From Planctomycetota bacterium (lineage in GTDB: Bacteria; Planctomycetota; Phycisphaerae; Phycisphaerales; Zrk34): a stretch of 64,000 bases of DNA. This document shows positions 52,640-61,134 of the stretch, one piece after another (within the stretch, counting starts at the first letter, position 1; the number at the start of each line of letters is the position of its first letter). Where the stretch lies: NCBI GenBank assembly GCA_016125255.1, contig WGMD01000020.1, positions 62,001 through 126,000 of the forward strand, given 5' to 3'. Both the position numbers and the translations under genes were made by a program. Below the pieces are notes generated by a model. The model saw only the letters and a list, made by a program, of their open reading frames with translations, made no database searches and was not told the origin of the DNA.

Positions 52640-52664
52640 AGCCCACACTTGAAAAGCGTGGGCT
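52640..52664. repeat. Palindrome AGCCCACGCTT, copy 2
   Basis: AGCCCACACTT-GAA-AAGCGTGGGCT, one base different from a perfect palindrome, lying between convergent genes where it could end transcription. It matches the copy at 38191-38215. Confidence 0.85.
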
Positions 52665-52685
52665 TCATGGCGTGTGAAAGACGAT

Positions 52686-53504
52686 TCATTCGGGCCAGTC
52701 GCCGCTGAAGACTTCGACGGCGGGGCCGGTCATGTAGACGTGGTTGTCGGTTTCGCGCCATTCGAGGGTCAGGTCGCCGCCGGGGAGGTGGGCGAGGACT
52801 TTGCGGGCGGTGCGGTGGGTGAGCACGCCCGAGACGGCGACGGCGCAGGCGCCGGTGCCGCAGGCCATCGTGATCCCGCTGCCGCGCTCCCACGTCCGCA
52901 TCGTCAGCTCGCCGGGCGAATGGACCTGCACGTAATGCACATTGATGCGGCGGGGGAAGGCGGCGTGGTGCTCGACCTTCGGGCCCAGCTTCGCCAACTC
53001 GACGGCGGCGACGTCCTTGACGAAAAACGTCGCGTGCGGATTGCCCATCGACACGTACATCGCGCCTTCGAGCGTGGCGTCGAACCTGGTCGCATCGACG
53101 GGGACCTTCGGCAATTCGAGAATCGGCTCGCCCATGTCGACGGTCGCCGTGGCGAGCTTGCCGTTGGCATCCAGCGTGTAGTCGATCGTCAGCACGCCGT
53201 TGCCGGTCTGCACGCGCATGGGCCTGGCCTTGGTCAGTCCGTGATCGAAGGCGTATTTGGCGACGCAACGGACGCCGTTGCCGCACATTTCGGATTCGGA
53301 CCCGTCGGCGTTGAACATGCGCATGCGGACATCGGCCTTGACACCCGATTCCGGCGGGAGGATCAGGATGAGCCCGTCGCCGCCGACGCCCGTGTGCCGG
53401 TCGGCGATGCGCGGGGCGAGCGCGGCCGGATCGCGGACGGTTTCTTCGAACCCGTTGACGTAGACGTAGTCGTTACCGATGCCGTGCATCTTCGTGAATC
53501 GCAT
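52686..53504 (-). CDS. dapF: Diaminopimelate epimerase
   Basis: The ATG at 53504 starts MRFTKMHGIGNDYVYVNGFE, the normal N-terminus; 272 residues. FNADGSESEMCGNGVRCVAK and RGSGITMACGTGACAVAVSG each hold one of the two catalytic Cys residues. It converts LL- to meso-diaminopimelate for lysine and peptidoglycan, which is relevant because planctomycetes were once thought to lack this polymer. It starts four bases after the stop of the M48 peptidase on the same strand. Confidence 0.96.
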   Translation of the reverse strand: MRFTKMHGIGNDYVYVNGFEETVRDPAALAPRIADRHTGVGGDGLILILPPESGVKADVRMRMFNADGSESEMCGNGVRCVAKYAFDHGLTKARPMRVQTGNGVLTIDYTLDANGKLATATVDMGEPILELPKVPVDATRFDATLEGAMYVSMGNPHATFFVKDVAAVELAKLGPKVEHHAAFPRRINVHYVQVHSPGELTMRTWERGSGITMACGTGACAVAVSGVLTHRTARKVLAHLPGGDLTLEWRETDNHVYMTGPAVEVFSGDWPE

Positions 53505-53508
53505 AGGT

Positions 53509-54924
53509 CTACATTGTACGCCCGTGGTCAAGGGCGAAAAGGCCGACCATCACGGCGACGCTGGACCAGCGGATGAGGCGGATCTGCGCATCGATCGAAA
53601 GTTTGCGGACCGGCTTGCCGACGAGCGAGCGGAGGTAGTCGATGCGCCATTGGATCGACCCATGGCGCCAGCTTCGCTGCTCGACCGTCATGTGATTGAG
53701 CAGCGCCACCTGCTTGAGCGCCCCCGCGACGGTGTCGACGGCTTCGGCGCTGACGTTCGTTTCGCAAAGGTGCTGCACAGCGAACGTGTCGGCCTGCCGC
53801 TCGAAGCGCCGCGAGATGTACCCGAAGATCAGGGCCCACGCACCGATCATGAACAGCGCCGACAGCCCGTCGACGCCGAGCTTCGCGGTGTGGTTGAGAT
53901 GTTTGTATTCGATGCCGGTGACGAACTGAAGATGATCGGTGAGGGCGGCGATGAGGTCGCCGACGAACCAGAGGGCGGCTCCGGCGCAGACGATCATCCA
54001 GGGCATGTGGTGCCGCTTGACGTGGCCGAGTTCGTGGGCCATGACGGCTTCGATCTGCGCGTCGGTCATGCGTTCGAGCAGGCCGTCGGTGAGCAGGATG
54101 AACCGCAGCGGGGCGATGACGCCCATGACGGCGCCGTTGATCATGCCCCCGTAGGTGCGCCAAAGAAGAAGCTGCCGCACGCGCACGCGATATTGTCCGC
54201 ACAGGTGCAGGAGCCGCTGGCGCAGCGCGCTTTCGGGGAGCGGGACGGTGTCCCAGATGTAGCGGATCATCAGGGGCGCCAGCGCGAACGCCGCCACGCC
54301 GCCGAGCATGGTGAACTCGACCTGGTACTGTTCGATGGTCGACCCGGGCGTCGCCCAGTGCCGCACGGACTCGGTCCATGTGAGAATCAGCAGCAGCGGC
54401 GCGAGCATCAGTAGAAGCTGATGGCGCACCTGCGAGAGGACATATTGCCGGCGGGACCAGATGGGGAAAATCGGGCCGCCCTCGTCGACGTTGCGAATCA
54501 GCGTCGCCTCGCGCATGCGGCGGTCGATCGGGTAATGGGCCCACCACATCGCCGTGATCGTCGCCAGCGGCGGAGCGAGCACGATCAGGTCCGGCAGGAG
54601 GACCCAGTCGCCGATCAGATCGCGGACCCACGTGAGCATGCCCAGGAGGTACAGGTCCGCCATGAAGACGCCGACGCACGCCGCGCGCGCCGCGCCGATG
54701 ATCAGGTCCAGCCGGTGCAGCGTTTTCGTGACCCGGCCCGGCTCGCGCCGCATCACGCCCCGCGTCCGCGCGCACGCCGCCAGCACGATCATGAAAATCA
54801 CCGCGTAGGGCAACAGCGCCGCCAGCGCCATCGCCCCATGCCCCCACAGCGGCTCGACCGCCATGCCCGCCTCGTCATGAGCCAGCAGCCCCATCATCAA
54901 CATCAAAATGAGAATCTGCATCAT
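53509..54924 (-). CDS. M48 family membrane zinc metallopeptidase
   Basis: The 471-residue protein has several membrane helices (about 30-50, 90-130, 175-190, 215-235, 320-340, 360-375). VMAHELGHVKRHH holds the HExxH zinc site at about residue 310 and SRRFERQADTFAVQHL supplies the Glu ligand. LLTDGLLERM precedes the site as in HtpX and Ste24-like enzymes. It probably degrades misfolded membrane proteins or processes envelope proteins. dapF follows with a four-base gap. Confidence 0.92.
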   Translation of the reverse strand: MMQILILMLMMGLLAHDEAGMAVEPLWGHGAMALAALLPYAVIFMIVLAACARTRGVMRREPGRVTKTLHRLDLIIGAARAACVGVFMADLYLLGMLTWVRDLIGDWVLLPDLIVLAPPLATITAMWWAHYPIDRRMREATLIRNVDEGGPIFPIWSRRQYVLSQVRHQLLLMLAPLLLILTWTESVRHWATPGSTIEQYQVEFTMLGGVAAFALAPLMIRYIWDTVPLPESALRQRLLHLCGQYRVRVRQLLLWRTYGGMINGAVMGVIAPLRFILLTDGLLERMTDAQIEAVMAHELGHVKRHHMPWMIVCAGAALWFVGDLIAALTDHLQFVTGIEYKHLNHTAKLGVDGLSALFMIGAWALIFGYISRRFERQADTFAVQHLCETNVSAEAVDTVAGALKQVALLNHMTVEQRSWRHGSIQWRIDYLRSLVGKPVRKLSIDAQIRLIRWSSVAVMVGLFALDHGRTM

Positions 54925-55001
54925 GAGGAAAACTCGAAATCTGAAACTCGAAACACGAAGTAGAAACTACGCCGCTCCGTCCGCGCCGGTTCCCGCTTCT
55001 T

Positions 55002-55030
55002 TACTCCCCACTCCGCACTCCCCACTCCGC
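55002..55030. repeat. Half copy of the 7-bp-unit repeat
   Basis: ACTCCCCACTCCGCACTCC followed by CCACTCCGCA, two bases after the lipoprotein stop codon (55033). Only the one arm is present. Just before it, 54930-54965 holds ACTCGAAA-type short repeats. Confidence 0.75.
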
Positions 55031-55032
55031 AT

Positions 55033-56448
55033 TTATCTCCGCACCACTCCCATATCGACCACCACATCGTGCGGCTGGTAATAATCGACATTCAGCGTGT
55101 CGCGGTTGATGAATGTGAAGACGAGGGCGGAAAACTGTTGTGTGGCGGCGATGCGGTGCATGTCGCCGATGCCCGGGCCGGCGTAGATCTGGTTCTGATA
55201 GTCCTGGGCGTGAAAGTGGTAGTGGGCCAGCGCGGTGTAGCCGTCGAGGACGAGCTCCTTGGGCGGGTAATAGATCAGGTCGTGCCGGCGGACCATCGGC
55301 TTGTAGAGATGCGCATAGGGGTGATCGGCGTCGGTGAGTCGGATAAGTCCGCCGTATTCGGTGCTTTTGTCGGCGAGGTCGGCGTCGGCCTGTGCGAAGA
55401 TCTGCTCGACGCTCGGCCGCTCGCTCATGAGTCGCGTCACCATCTCCAGCACGACAAAATCCGCCCACACCATCTGATCCTGCCATTCGCGCAGCCGCTG
55501 CGGGTGCGTATCCATCGGCCCGTCGTACGTCGGACCTTTGAGATAATGCGGCTGCGCATCGAAGAATCGCCCGAGCTTGTCCGCCAGTTGCGCCCGCGTC
55601 ATCTTCAGCACCGCCGCATCCGTCTTCGCGAACCACACGAGCGTCGGCAGATGGCGCAGCTCCAGTCCGTGCCGCTGCTCGGGCGTGAGCGCGGCGACCA
55701 CATCGCGCGCCGCGGCGTAAAAGTCGTGATGCTCCGGCGAGCGCAATACCTGAAGCCAGGCGATCGTCTCGGGGTTGTCCGGCACGACGCCCAGCTCCGT
55801 CGCCCCCGCCTGAAGATCCGCCACCAGCGGGTCCTTCGCCTTGATCGAACGCATGGCGGCGATCAGCTTGTCGGGGTCGTCGGTCAGCCGATGCAGAAGA
55901 TCCCATGCGGCGGCGCGCTGCGTGATGGTGGCGTCGGTTCCTTCGGCGAAGACTTCCATGACGACCTGTTCGATCGGTTCGCCCGGCCGCAGCGCTTCGA
56001 TGGCGGCGCGCTCCGGGCGGTCGGCGTCCCTGTACACCGGCGTGCGAAGCGAATAGTTCCGCACCAGCGCCGGCACGAAGTCGACCCAGCGGCGCTCGAC
56101 GGCGATGTTCATGATGTGCTTGAGCGTTTCCCAGTCCTTGCAGAGCACGATGGCGCTTTTGAGGAACTGCTTGGCGTCGGCCTCATTGATCTCGACAAGC
56201 TGATCGACGGCGTAGTTGCTGAACTCGGCGGGGTAGCCGCGTTCCCAGACGAGCTTCTGGAGCACGGCGATGCGCTGGGGGTCGGCGTACAACTCGGCTT
56301 GGGCCTGATGGGCGGCGTCCCATCGCTTGCGCAGGCCTTCCTGCCGGTCGAGCATGACGGCGAGCGGATGGTCGTAATGGGTCGGGCCCGACGCGCAGGC
56401 GGTCAGGCACAGCAGCAGGGCGGCCGGGAGCGTGATGCGGGTCCACAT
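55033..56448 (-). CDS. Lipoprotein of unknown function, 471 aa
   Basis: The ATG at 56448 gives MWTRITLPAALLLCLTACAS, a signal peptide with lipobox LTAC. The rest is mostly helical (QEGLRKRWDAAHQAQAELYA, LVEINEADAKQFLKSAIVL), with HEAT- or TPR-like spacing. It contains several HxxH and Asp-rich stretches near LYKPMVRRHDLIYYPPKELV but no motif that I recognise. It is divergent from nuoC across a short gap that carries promoter-like boxes for both. Confidence 0.75.
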   Translation of the reverse strand: MWTRITLPAALLLCLTACASGPTHYDHPLAVMLDRQEGLRKRWDAAHQAQAELYADPQRIAVLQKLVWERGYPAEFSNYAVDQLVEINEADAKQFLKSAIVLCKDWETLKHIMNIAVERRWVDFVPALVRNYSLRTPVYRDADRPERAAIEALRPGEPIEQVVMEVFAEGTDATITQRAAAWDLLHRLTDDPDKLIAAMRSIKAKDPLVADLQAGATELGVVPDNPETIAWLQVLRSPEHHDFYAAARDVVAALTPEQRHGLELRHLPTLVWFAKTDAAVLKMTRAQLADKLGRFFDAQPHYLKGPTYDGPMDTHPQRLREWQDQMVWADFVVLEMVTRLMSERPSVEQIFAQADADLADKSTEYGGLIRLTDADHPYAHLYKPMVRRHDLIYYPPKELVLDGYTALAHYHFHAQDYQNQIYAGPGIGDMHRIAATQQFSALVFTFINRDTLNVDYYQPHDVVVDMGVVRR

Positions 56449-56471
56449 GGGCTTTGCCTCCGTCGGCGGCA

Positions 56472-56499
56472 TTGTAGCGAAGTCGCCCGCCGCTATAAT
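56472..56499 (+). promoter_or_regulatory. Promoter for nuoC, TATAAT -10
   Basis: TATAAT at 56494-56499 is a perfect -10 box; TTGTAG at 56472-56477 with a 16-base spacer is a weak -35. On the opposite strand TACAAT (56476-56471) could be the -10 of the lipoprotein gene. The leader to the ATG at 56532 would be about 26 bases. Confidence 0.55.
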
Positions 56500-56531
56500 G
56501 ACGCCTTTAACCACCGCTGGAGCACGCCCCG

Positions 56532-57110
56532 ATGTCCGACCCCGCCGCCGCCTCGACCAAGCCGACGCCCGCCACTGCTCACCCGACGCTGGCGCGTCTG
56601 AAGGCCCAGTTCCCCGGCGCGGGGCTCAAGGCCGCCGAGTTCCGCGGCGATACGACCGTGCTCGTGCCCGCGGCGATGCTGCATGACGTGATGGCGTTTC
56701 TCCGCTCCGATCCGGAGTGCGATTACGACTTCCTCTCCGACGTGTTCGGCATCGATTATCTGAATTATCCCGATGCGATGGGCCGCTTCGGCGTGGTGTA
56801 CAACCTCGCGTCGTACAAGCACAATCGCCGGTTGTTCGTGAAGGTCCTGCTCAATCCGACGCTCGACACGACGGGCATCGAAGACGACCCCGCTCTGCAC
56901 ATCCCCTCCGTCTGCGACATCTGGCCCGGCGCCGAATGGAACGAGCGCGAGACGTTCGACATGTTCGGCATCCGCTTCGACGGCCACCCGGACCTCCGCC
57001 GCATCCTGACCTGGGAAAAGTTCCCCGCTCATCCCCTCCGCAAGGACTACCCCCTGACCGGCCGCGGCGAACGCGAAATGTACCGCGTCCTCGCCCGCGA
57101 CTCGGCGTAG
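56532..57110 (+). CDS. nuoC: NADH-quinone oxidoreductase subunit C (solitary)
   Basis: A 192-residue member of the respiratory-chain 30-kDa subunit family: [20 protein letters not shown], and the signature [20 protein letters not shown] followed by [20 protein letters not shown]. NuoC sits in the peripheral arm of complex I and is usually between nuoB and nuoD. Here neither neighbour is a Nuo gene, and the gene has its own promoter-like box and a strong terminator, so it is monocistronic. It may serve complex I encoded elsewhere. Confidence 0.93.
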   Translation: MSDPAAASTKPTPATAHPTLARLKAQFPGAGLKAAEFRGDTTVLVPAAMLHDVMAFLRSDPECDYDFLSDVFGIDYLNYPDAMGRFGVVYNLASYKHNRRLFVKVLLNPTLDTTGIEDDPALHIPSVCDIWPGAEWNERETFDMFGIRFDGHPDLRRILTWEKFPAHPLRKDYPLTGRGEREMYRVLARDSA

Positions 57111-57139
57111 CCACTGCATCATCACCATCGCACCCCGCG

Positions 57140-57166
57140 GCACGGTCGCCCTCGACCGTGCTTTTT
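57140..57166 (+). terminator. Rho-independent terminator of nuoC
   Basis: GCACGGTCG-CCCT-CGACCGTGC-TTTTT: a perfect 9-bp stem, 4-base loop and T-tract, 29 bases after the nuoC stop. Confidence 0.9.
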
Positions 57167-57178
57167 CGTTTGAGGATG

Positions 57179-57346
57179 TTCACTACGCGGGCACGAGGAA
57201 TATGGGGAGTTACAAATTGAAAATTGCCCATGGAAAAATGCAAATTGCAAATTGAGGACGCGACGCCGCCAATTTGCAATTTGCAATGGTCAATTTACAT
57301 TTTTCAATCGTCTCTTCCCCGTGTCCCCCGTGCCCCCGTGGTGAAT
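57179..57346. repeat. Composite palindromic element, AATTGCAAATTG family, copy 2 (inverted)
   Basis: Read on the minus strand it begins TTCACCACGGGGGCACGGGG and continues with ATTGAAAAATG, GACCATTGCAAATTGC and the inverted arm, ending at CGCGTAGTGAA. It matches copy 1 at 42875-43030 over nearly its whole length. The outer ends are also inverted repeats of each other. Confidence 0.85.
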
Positions 57347-57355
57347 TGAATCTTC

Positions 57356-60300
57356 TCAATGCGGCTTGGCGGCTTCGTAGTCGGCGGTCAATTTGGCGAG
57401 CTGGGCCTCGGCGTCGGTGACGGTTTTGGCCTGCTGGTCAAGCTGAGTCTGCGCCTGGCCGGCGTCGTTTTTCGTCTTTTCGACGGCGGCCTTCGCGGCT
57501 TCGAGACGCTTGGGGGCGGCGTCGGCGTCGGCCTGGGCTTTGGCCATCGCCTGCTGCGCCTGGGCGTATTTCGCCGCCGCATCGTTGGCTTTGGCGGCCA
57601 TGTCGTCGACGATCTTCTTCTGAGCGTCACGCGCGGCGACCGCGGCGTCGGCCGGGCCCTTCGCGGCGGCGGCCCCGTCGGTAAGCTGCTTGATCTCGCC
57701 CGCCAGCGCGGCGATCGCGTCGCTGGCCGTCTTCTGATCGCCGGCGATCTTCGTGAACGCATCATTGGCGGCGGCGGCCTCCGACTGCGCCTTGGCCATC
57801 GCGCCGTTCATGACATTCAGCTCCGCCTGCATCGCGGCGACCTGACCGGCGATCTGCTTCTGCTCGCCGTCGAGTCGGGCGACGTTGTCGGTCGCCGCCT
57901 TCGCTTCGCCTTCGAGCTTCGCGACATTCTCCGTCATCGCCTTCTGCTCGCCATCGAGCTTGTCGCGCTCGGCGTTAAGCGCGCTCGCTTCATTGGTGAG
58001 CTGCGCCACGCGATCCGCCAGCGACTTGTCATCGGGTTTCTCGGCGGCGGCCTTCTGAGCGGCGGCCAGTTCGTCCGCCTTCGCTTTGGCCTTGTTCACC
58101 GCGTCATTGAGCACGTTGCCATGATCGGCGACCTGCTTGCGCGCCGCATCCAGCGCCGTCGTCTTCGCCGCCGCGTCGGCCTTGGCCTTCTCAAGCTCCT
58201 CCGTCTTGCCCTTGAGGTTCGCCTGTGACTGGGCGATGGCGTCCGTCTTGGCCTTGAGATCCTGCTGGGCTTTGGCGGCGGCGGCGTTCTTCGCATCGAG
58301 TTCGCCCTTGGCCTTGTTCATCGCGTCGGCCATGGCGTTCAAGTTGTTCTGCGCCGCGGCCATCTGATCCTGCTTCGTCTTGGCGTCAGCGAGCATCTTG
58401 TTCATGCCATCGACCTTCGCCTGCGCCTCGGCCTCCAGCGGCGCCAGCGCGTTCTTGGCATCGGCCAGCGCCTTGGCCGCATCGTCATTCGTCTTGCCCA
58501 TCGCCTGCGCCTGCTGCTGAGCCGCCTGCACGAGGCCGGGGGCGTCGGCGATGAACTTCTGCGCGTCGTTGAGTTCCGCCGCCGCGGCGTCGGCCGCGTT
58601 GCGCGCAATCGTCAGTCCCGCCGCCAGCGCCGCCTGCCTGGCCTTCTGGTCCGCCAGCGCGTTGCGGGCGTCGTACACGCCGCTGAAGATCTTCGCCGCC
58701 TTGAAGCGGGTCAGGTCATGGTCGGCGTTGTTCATCGTCCCCACGATCTGTTCGAGCCGCCCCGCGTTCTCGCCCGCCGCTTTGGCCTTGTTCGCAAGGT
58801 CCGGCAGAGCGCTCGCGATCGCTTCGATTTCCTTGTTCATCGCGTGCGTCTGATCGACGAGCGTGTTGCGATCGGCTTCGATCTTCTTGTACGCCGCATC
58901 CTTTTCCGCCGCGTCCTTCTCGGCGGCGGCGACGGCGGCGTTGGCCCCATCGAGTTCGCCCTTGGCCTTGGCCAGCGTTTCCTCGGCCCCCTTGAGCGCA
59001 TTGGCGCGATCGTTGACCTGGTTCTGCGCCGCCGTCTGTTCCTGATGCGCCTTGTCGGCGGCGCCCTTCGCCGATTCCACCGCCTTGGCGAAGTCGGCGT
59101 TGTCCTTGGCCTTGTCCAGTTCCTCCTGCGCCTTCTTGAGCGCTTCATCCGCCGCGGCCACGGCCTTGTTCTTCTCCTGAAGCTGCTTCATCGCTTCGCC
59201 ATGCTCCTGGCGCGCCTTCTCGGCGGCGCCATTGGCCTGTGCGAACGCATCGTTCCTGCCCTTCGCTTCGTTGCGCTTGGCGTTGAGCGTATTGTTGGCC
59301 TGATCGCGCGGGCCGGCGGCGGCCTGCATCTGCTTGGCCATCTCCTCGATGCGGCCCTGATGCGCCTTGACCTGCTCCTCGAGCTGGGCCTTGCGGCCCG
59401 TCGCGCCGGCCAGTTCGTCCGCCGCCTTCTTTGCCGCGTCGCGCGCGGCGTTGAACTCATTGGTCAGGTTCGGATTCTGCGTGCGAAGCTGCGAAAGCTG
59501 CTCACTCAGCGATGCGATGCGCTGATCGAGCGTCGGGGGATTGGCGGTCAGGTCGGTGACGATCGCGCCGCTTTCGGAATCGAACACGCGGACGATGCCC
59601 GTCCAGTCGCCGCCGACGACGCGCTTGCCGTCATACGTGAACGTCGCGCGCGTCGCCAGATCGGGGAACGCCTCCAGTTCGCGAATCTGCTTGCCCTCGC
59701 CGTCCCAGAGCCGGATGCGCTGATCGCGACCGGCTGAGACGAGACGCCCGTCGTGCGTGTAACGCACATCGAGCACGCCGCCGTTGTGCGCGTTCCAGCT
59801 TTTGATCTGGTTCCCGTTCTGCATGTCCCAAAGCTTGATCGTCCCGTCCTCCGACGCCGACGCCAGCACGTTGGAGTCGGGGCGCCAGGCCACGGCCGTG
59901 ATCGCCCCCTTGTGTCCGCGCAGGTCGTAGAACATCTCGCCCGTCGGCGCTTCCCAGACGTGCAGCCCGCCGTTGCGGTCGCCGGACGCCATCAAGACGC
60001 CGTCGGGGCTGAACGCGATGGCCAGCACCCAGTCGGTATGCTTCTTGATCGAGTAGCGCAGCGAGCCGTCGGAAGTGTTGAACGCTTTGACGAGCTTGTT
60101 GGGCCCGCCGATGGCGATCATCGACTGATTGGGCGTGATGTCGGCGGCGAGCACCGAGTCGAATTCATCGCCGACGCTCGTGACCCGCCGCCCGTCGGCG
60201 ACGTCCCAGAGCACGGCGAGCCCGTGATCGGCCCCGTGTCCGCCGGCGGTCAGAATGTACTTGCCGTTGCGCGTGAACCGCACCACATCCGGCACGCCTT

Positions 60301-60940
60301 CGCGGAAGGGCAGCAGCCCGAGCATCCGCCAGTCGTCGGAGTTGTAGAGAATGACCTGCTTCTGCCCGCCGACGGCGATCAGCGGGGCCCACGGACTGCT
60401 CGTCACCGCCAGCAGGGCGTTGGCCCGGCCCGTGTGAACGATCGGCTCCATCAACAGATCGCCCGGCATCGGCGGCGGACCGTCGGGCTTGCCCACCGAA
60501 ATCTCGCCCAGCGCCAGATTCACCTTCGGCTTGCTGATGGGCATCGCCTTGGACCCGCTCGTCTCCAGCAGCCCGCCTTCGATCCACGCCTTGATCGTGT
60601 CGATCTGGTCCTGCGGAATCTTGGGTTTTTTCGGCGGCATGTTCGGCTCTTCCTCGTGATTGACCACGAGGAAGAGCGTCGACTGCCCCGCGTTGCCCGC
60701 CGTGACGATCTCGCCGGAGCTGGAACCGGCCATCAGTCCGCCGAAGTTCGACAGATCCAGGTCGCCCTTTTTCTTGTCGGGGTTGTGACAGGACGAGCAG
60801 TGCTCGCGGATGATCGGCGCGATGTTGTCGTTGAAGTTGAGCTTCGGCGCAGCCAAAGCGCCCGATGCGCTCAGGGCTGAAACACCCAGCGCGATGCACC
60901 ATCTGCGACCGCGGTCATCCGTGAAAAACTTCGTACTCAT
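57356..60940 (-). CDS. Exported cytochrome c / WD40 / coiled-coil giant protein, 1194 aa
   Basis: A signal peptide (about 1-30) is followed by a planctomycete-type cytochrome c domain with CSSCH at 48-52 and MPPKKPKIP as possible distal ligand region. About 165-470 are WD40 blades (LAIAFSPDGVLMASGDRNGG, VAWRPDSNVLASASEDGTIK). Residues 470-1190 are an Ala/Lys/Asp/Glu-rich coiled coil of many repeated heptads (LAGEIKQLTDGAAAAKGPAD). It probably lies outside the cytoplasmic membrane. It follows the DUF1549/DUF1553 gene after 194 bases and may be its functional partner. Confidence 0.88.
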   Translation of the reverse strand: MSTKFFTDDRGRRWCIALGVSALSASGALAAPKLNFNDNIAPIIREHCSSCHNPDKKKGDLDLSNFGGLMAGSSSGEIVTAGNAGQSTLFLVVNHEEEPNMPPKKPKIPQDQIDTIKAWIEGGLLETSGSKAMPISKPKVNLALGEISVGKPDGPPPMPGDLLMEPIVHTGRANALLAVTSSPWAPLIAVGGQKQVILYNSDDWRMLGLLPFREGVPDVVRFTRNGKYILTAGGHGADHGLAVLWDVADGRRVTSVGDEFDSVLAADITPNQSMIAIGGPNKLVKAFNTSDGSLRYSIKKHTDWVLAIAFSPDGVLMASGDRNGGLHVWEAPTGEMFYDLRGHKGAITAVAWRPDSNVLASASEDGTIKLWDMQNGNQIKSWNAHNGGVLDVRYTHDGRLVSAGRDQRIRLWDGEGKQIRELEAFPDLATRATFTYDGKRVVGGDWTGIVRVFDSESGAIVTDLTANPPTLDQRIASLSEQLSQLRTQNPNLTNEFNAARDAAKKAADELAGATGRKAQLEEQVKAHQGRIEEMAKQMQAAAGPRDQANNTLNAKRNEAKGRNDAFAQANGAAEKARQEHGEAMKQLQEKNKAVAAADEALKKAQEELDKAKDNADFAKAVESAKGAADKAHQEQTAAQNQVNDRANALKGAEETLAKAKGELDGANAAVAAAEKDAAEKDAAYKKIEADRNTLVDQTHAMNKEIEAIASALPDLANKAKAAGENAGRLEQIVGTMNNADHDLTRFKAAKIFSGVYDARNALADQKARQAALAAGLTIARNAADAAAAELNDAQKFIADAPGLVQAAQQQAQAMGKTNDDAAKALADAKNALAPLEAEAQAKVDGMNKMLADAKTKQDQMAAAQNNLNAMADAMNKAKGELDAKNAAAAKAQQDLKAKTDAIAQSQANLKGKTEELEKAKADAAAKTTALDAARKQVADHGNVLNDAVNKAKAKADELAAAQKAAAEKPDDKSLADRVAQLTNEASALNAERDKLDGEQKAMTENVAKLEGEAKAATDNVARLDGEQKQIAGQVAAMQAELNVMNGAMAKAQSEAAAANDAFTKIAGDQKTASDAIAALAGEIKQLTDGAAAAKGPADAAVAARDAQKKIVDDMAAKANDAAAKYAQAQQAMAKAQADADAAPKRLEAAKAAVEKTKNDAGQAQTQLDQQAKTVTDAEAQLAKLTADYEAAKPH

Positions 60941-61010
60941 CAGCAGGCGAGCTCCGAAAGGTGGCGGGTCCTCAGATTTCTCCCGATGCGCGGGAGGGCT
61001 TTTTCCATCC

Positions 61011-61031
61011 CCTCCCCCTCGAAGGGGGAGG
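61011..61031. repeat. CCTCCCCCT hairpin
   Basis: CCTCCCCCT-CGA-AGGGGGAGG, a perfect 9-bp stem, in the gap between the DUF1549/DUF1553 gene and the cytochrome/WD40 gene. Confidence 0.75.
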
Positions 61032-61095
61032 CCGGGAGGGGGATTGCTTCTTCAGGCATGTCGAGTCATGCGTGTCGTTCCCGATCCCCGGAATC

Positions 61096-61131
61096 CCTCC
61101 CCCAGCCCCTCCCTTCAAGGGAGGGGTGAAA
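61096..61131. repeat. CTCCCCCAGCCCCTCCC hairpin repeat, copy 2
   Basis: CCTCCCCCAG followed by the stem CCCCTCCCT/AGGGAGGGG (61106-61114 with 61118-61126) and TGAAAAG. It lies just after the stop of the DUF1549/DUF1553 gene and resembles 49352-49390. Confidence 0.75.
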
Positions 61132-61134
61132 AGG

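Noticed and set aside
57359-59737. Open frames on the plus strand opposite the coiled-coil protein
   Set aside because: They mirror the repetitive Ala/Lys/Asp codons of the coiled coil and have no independent support.
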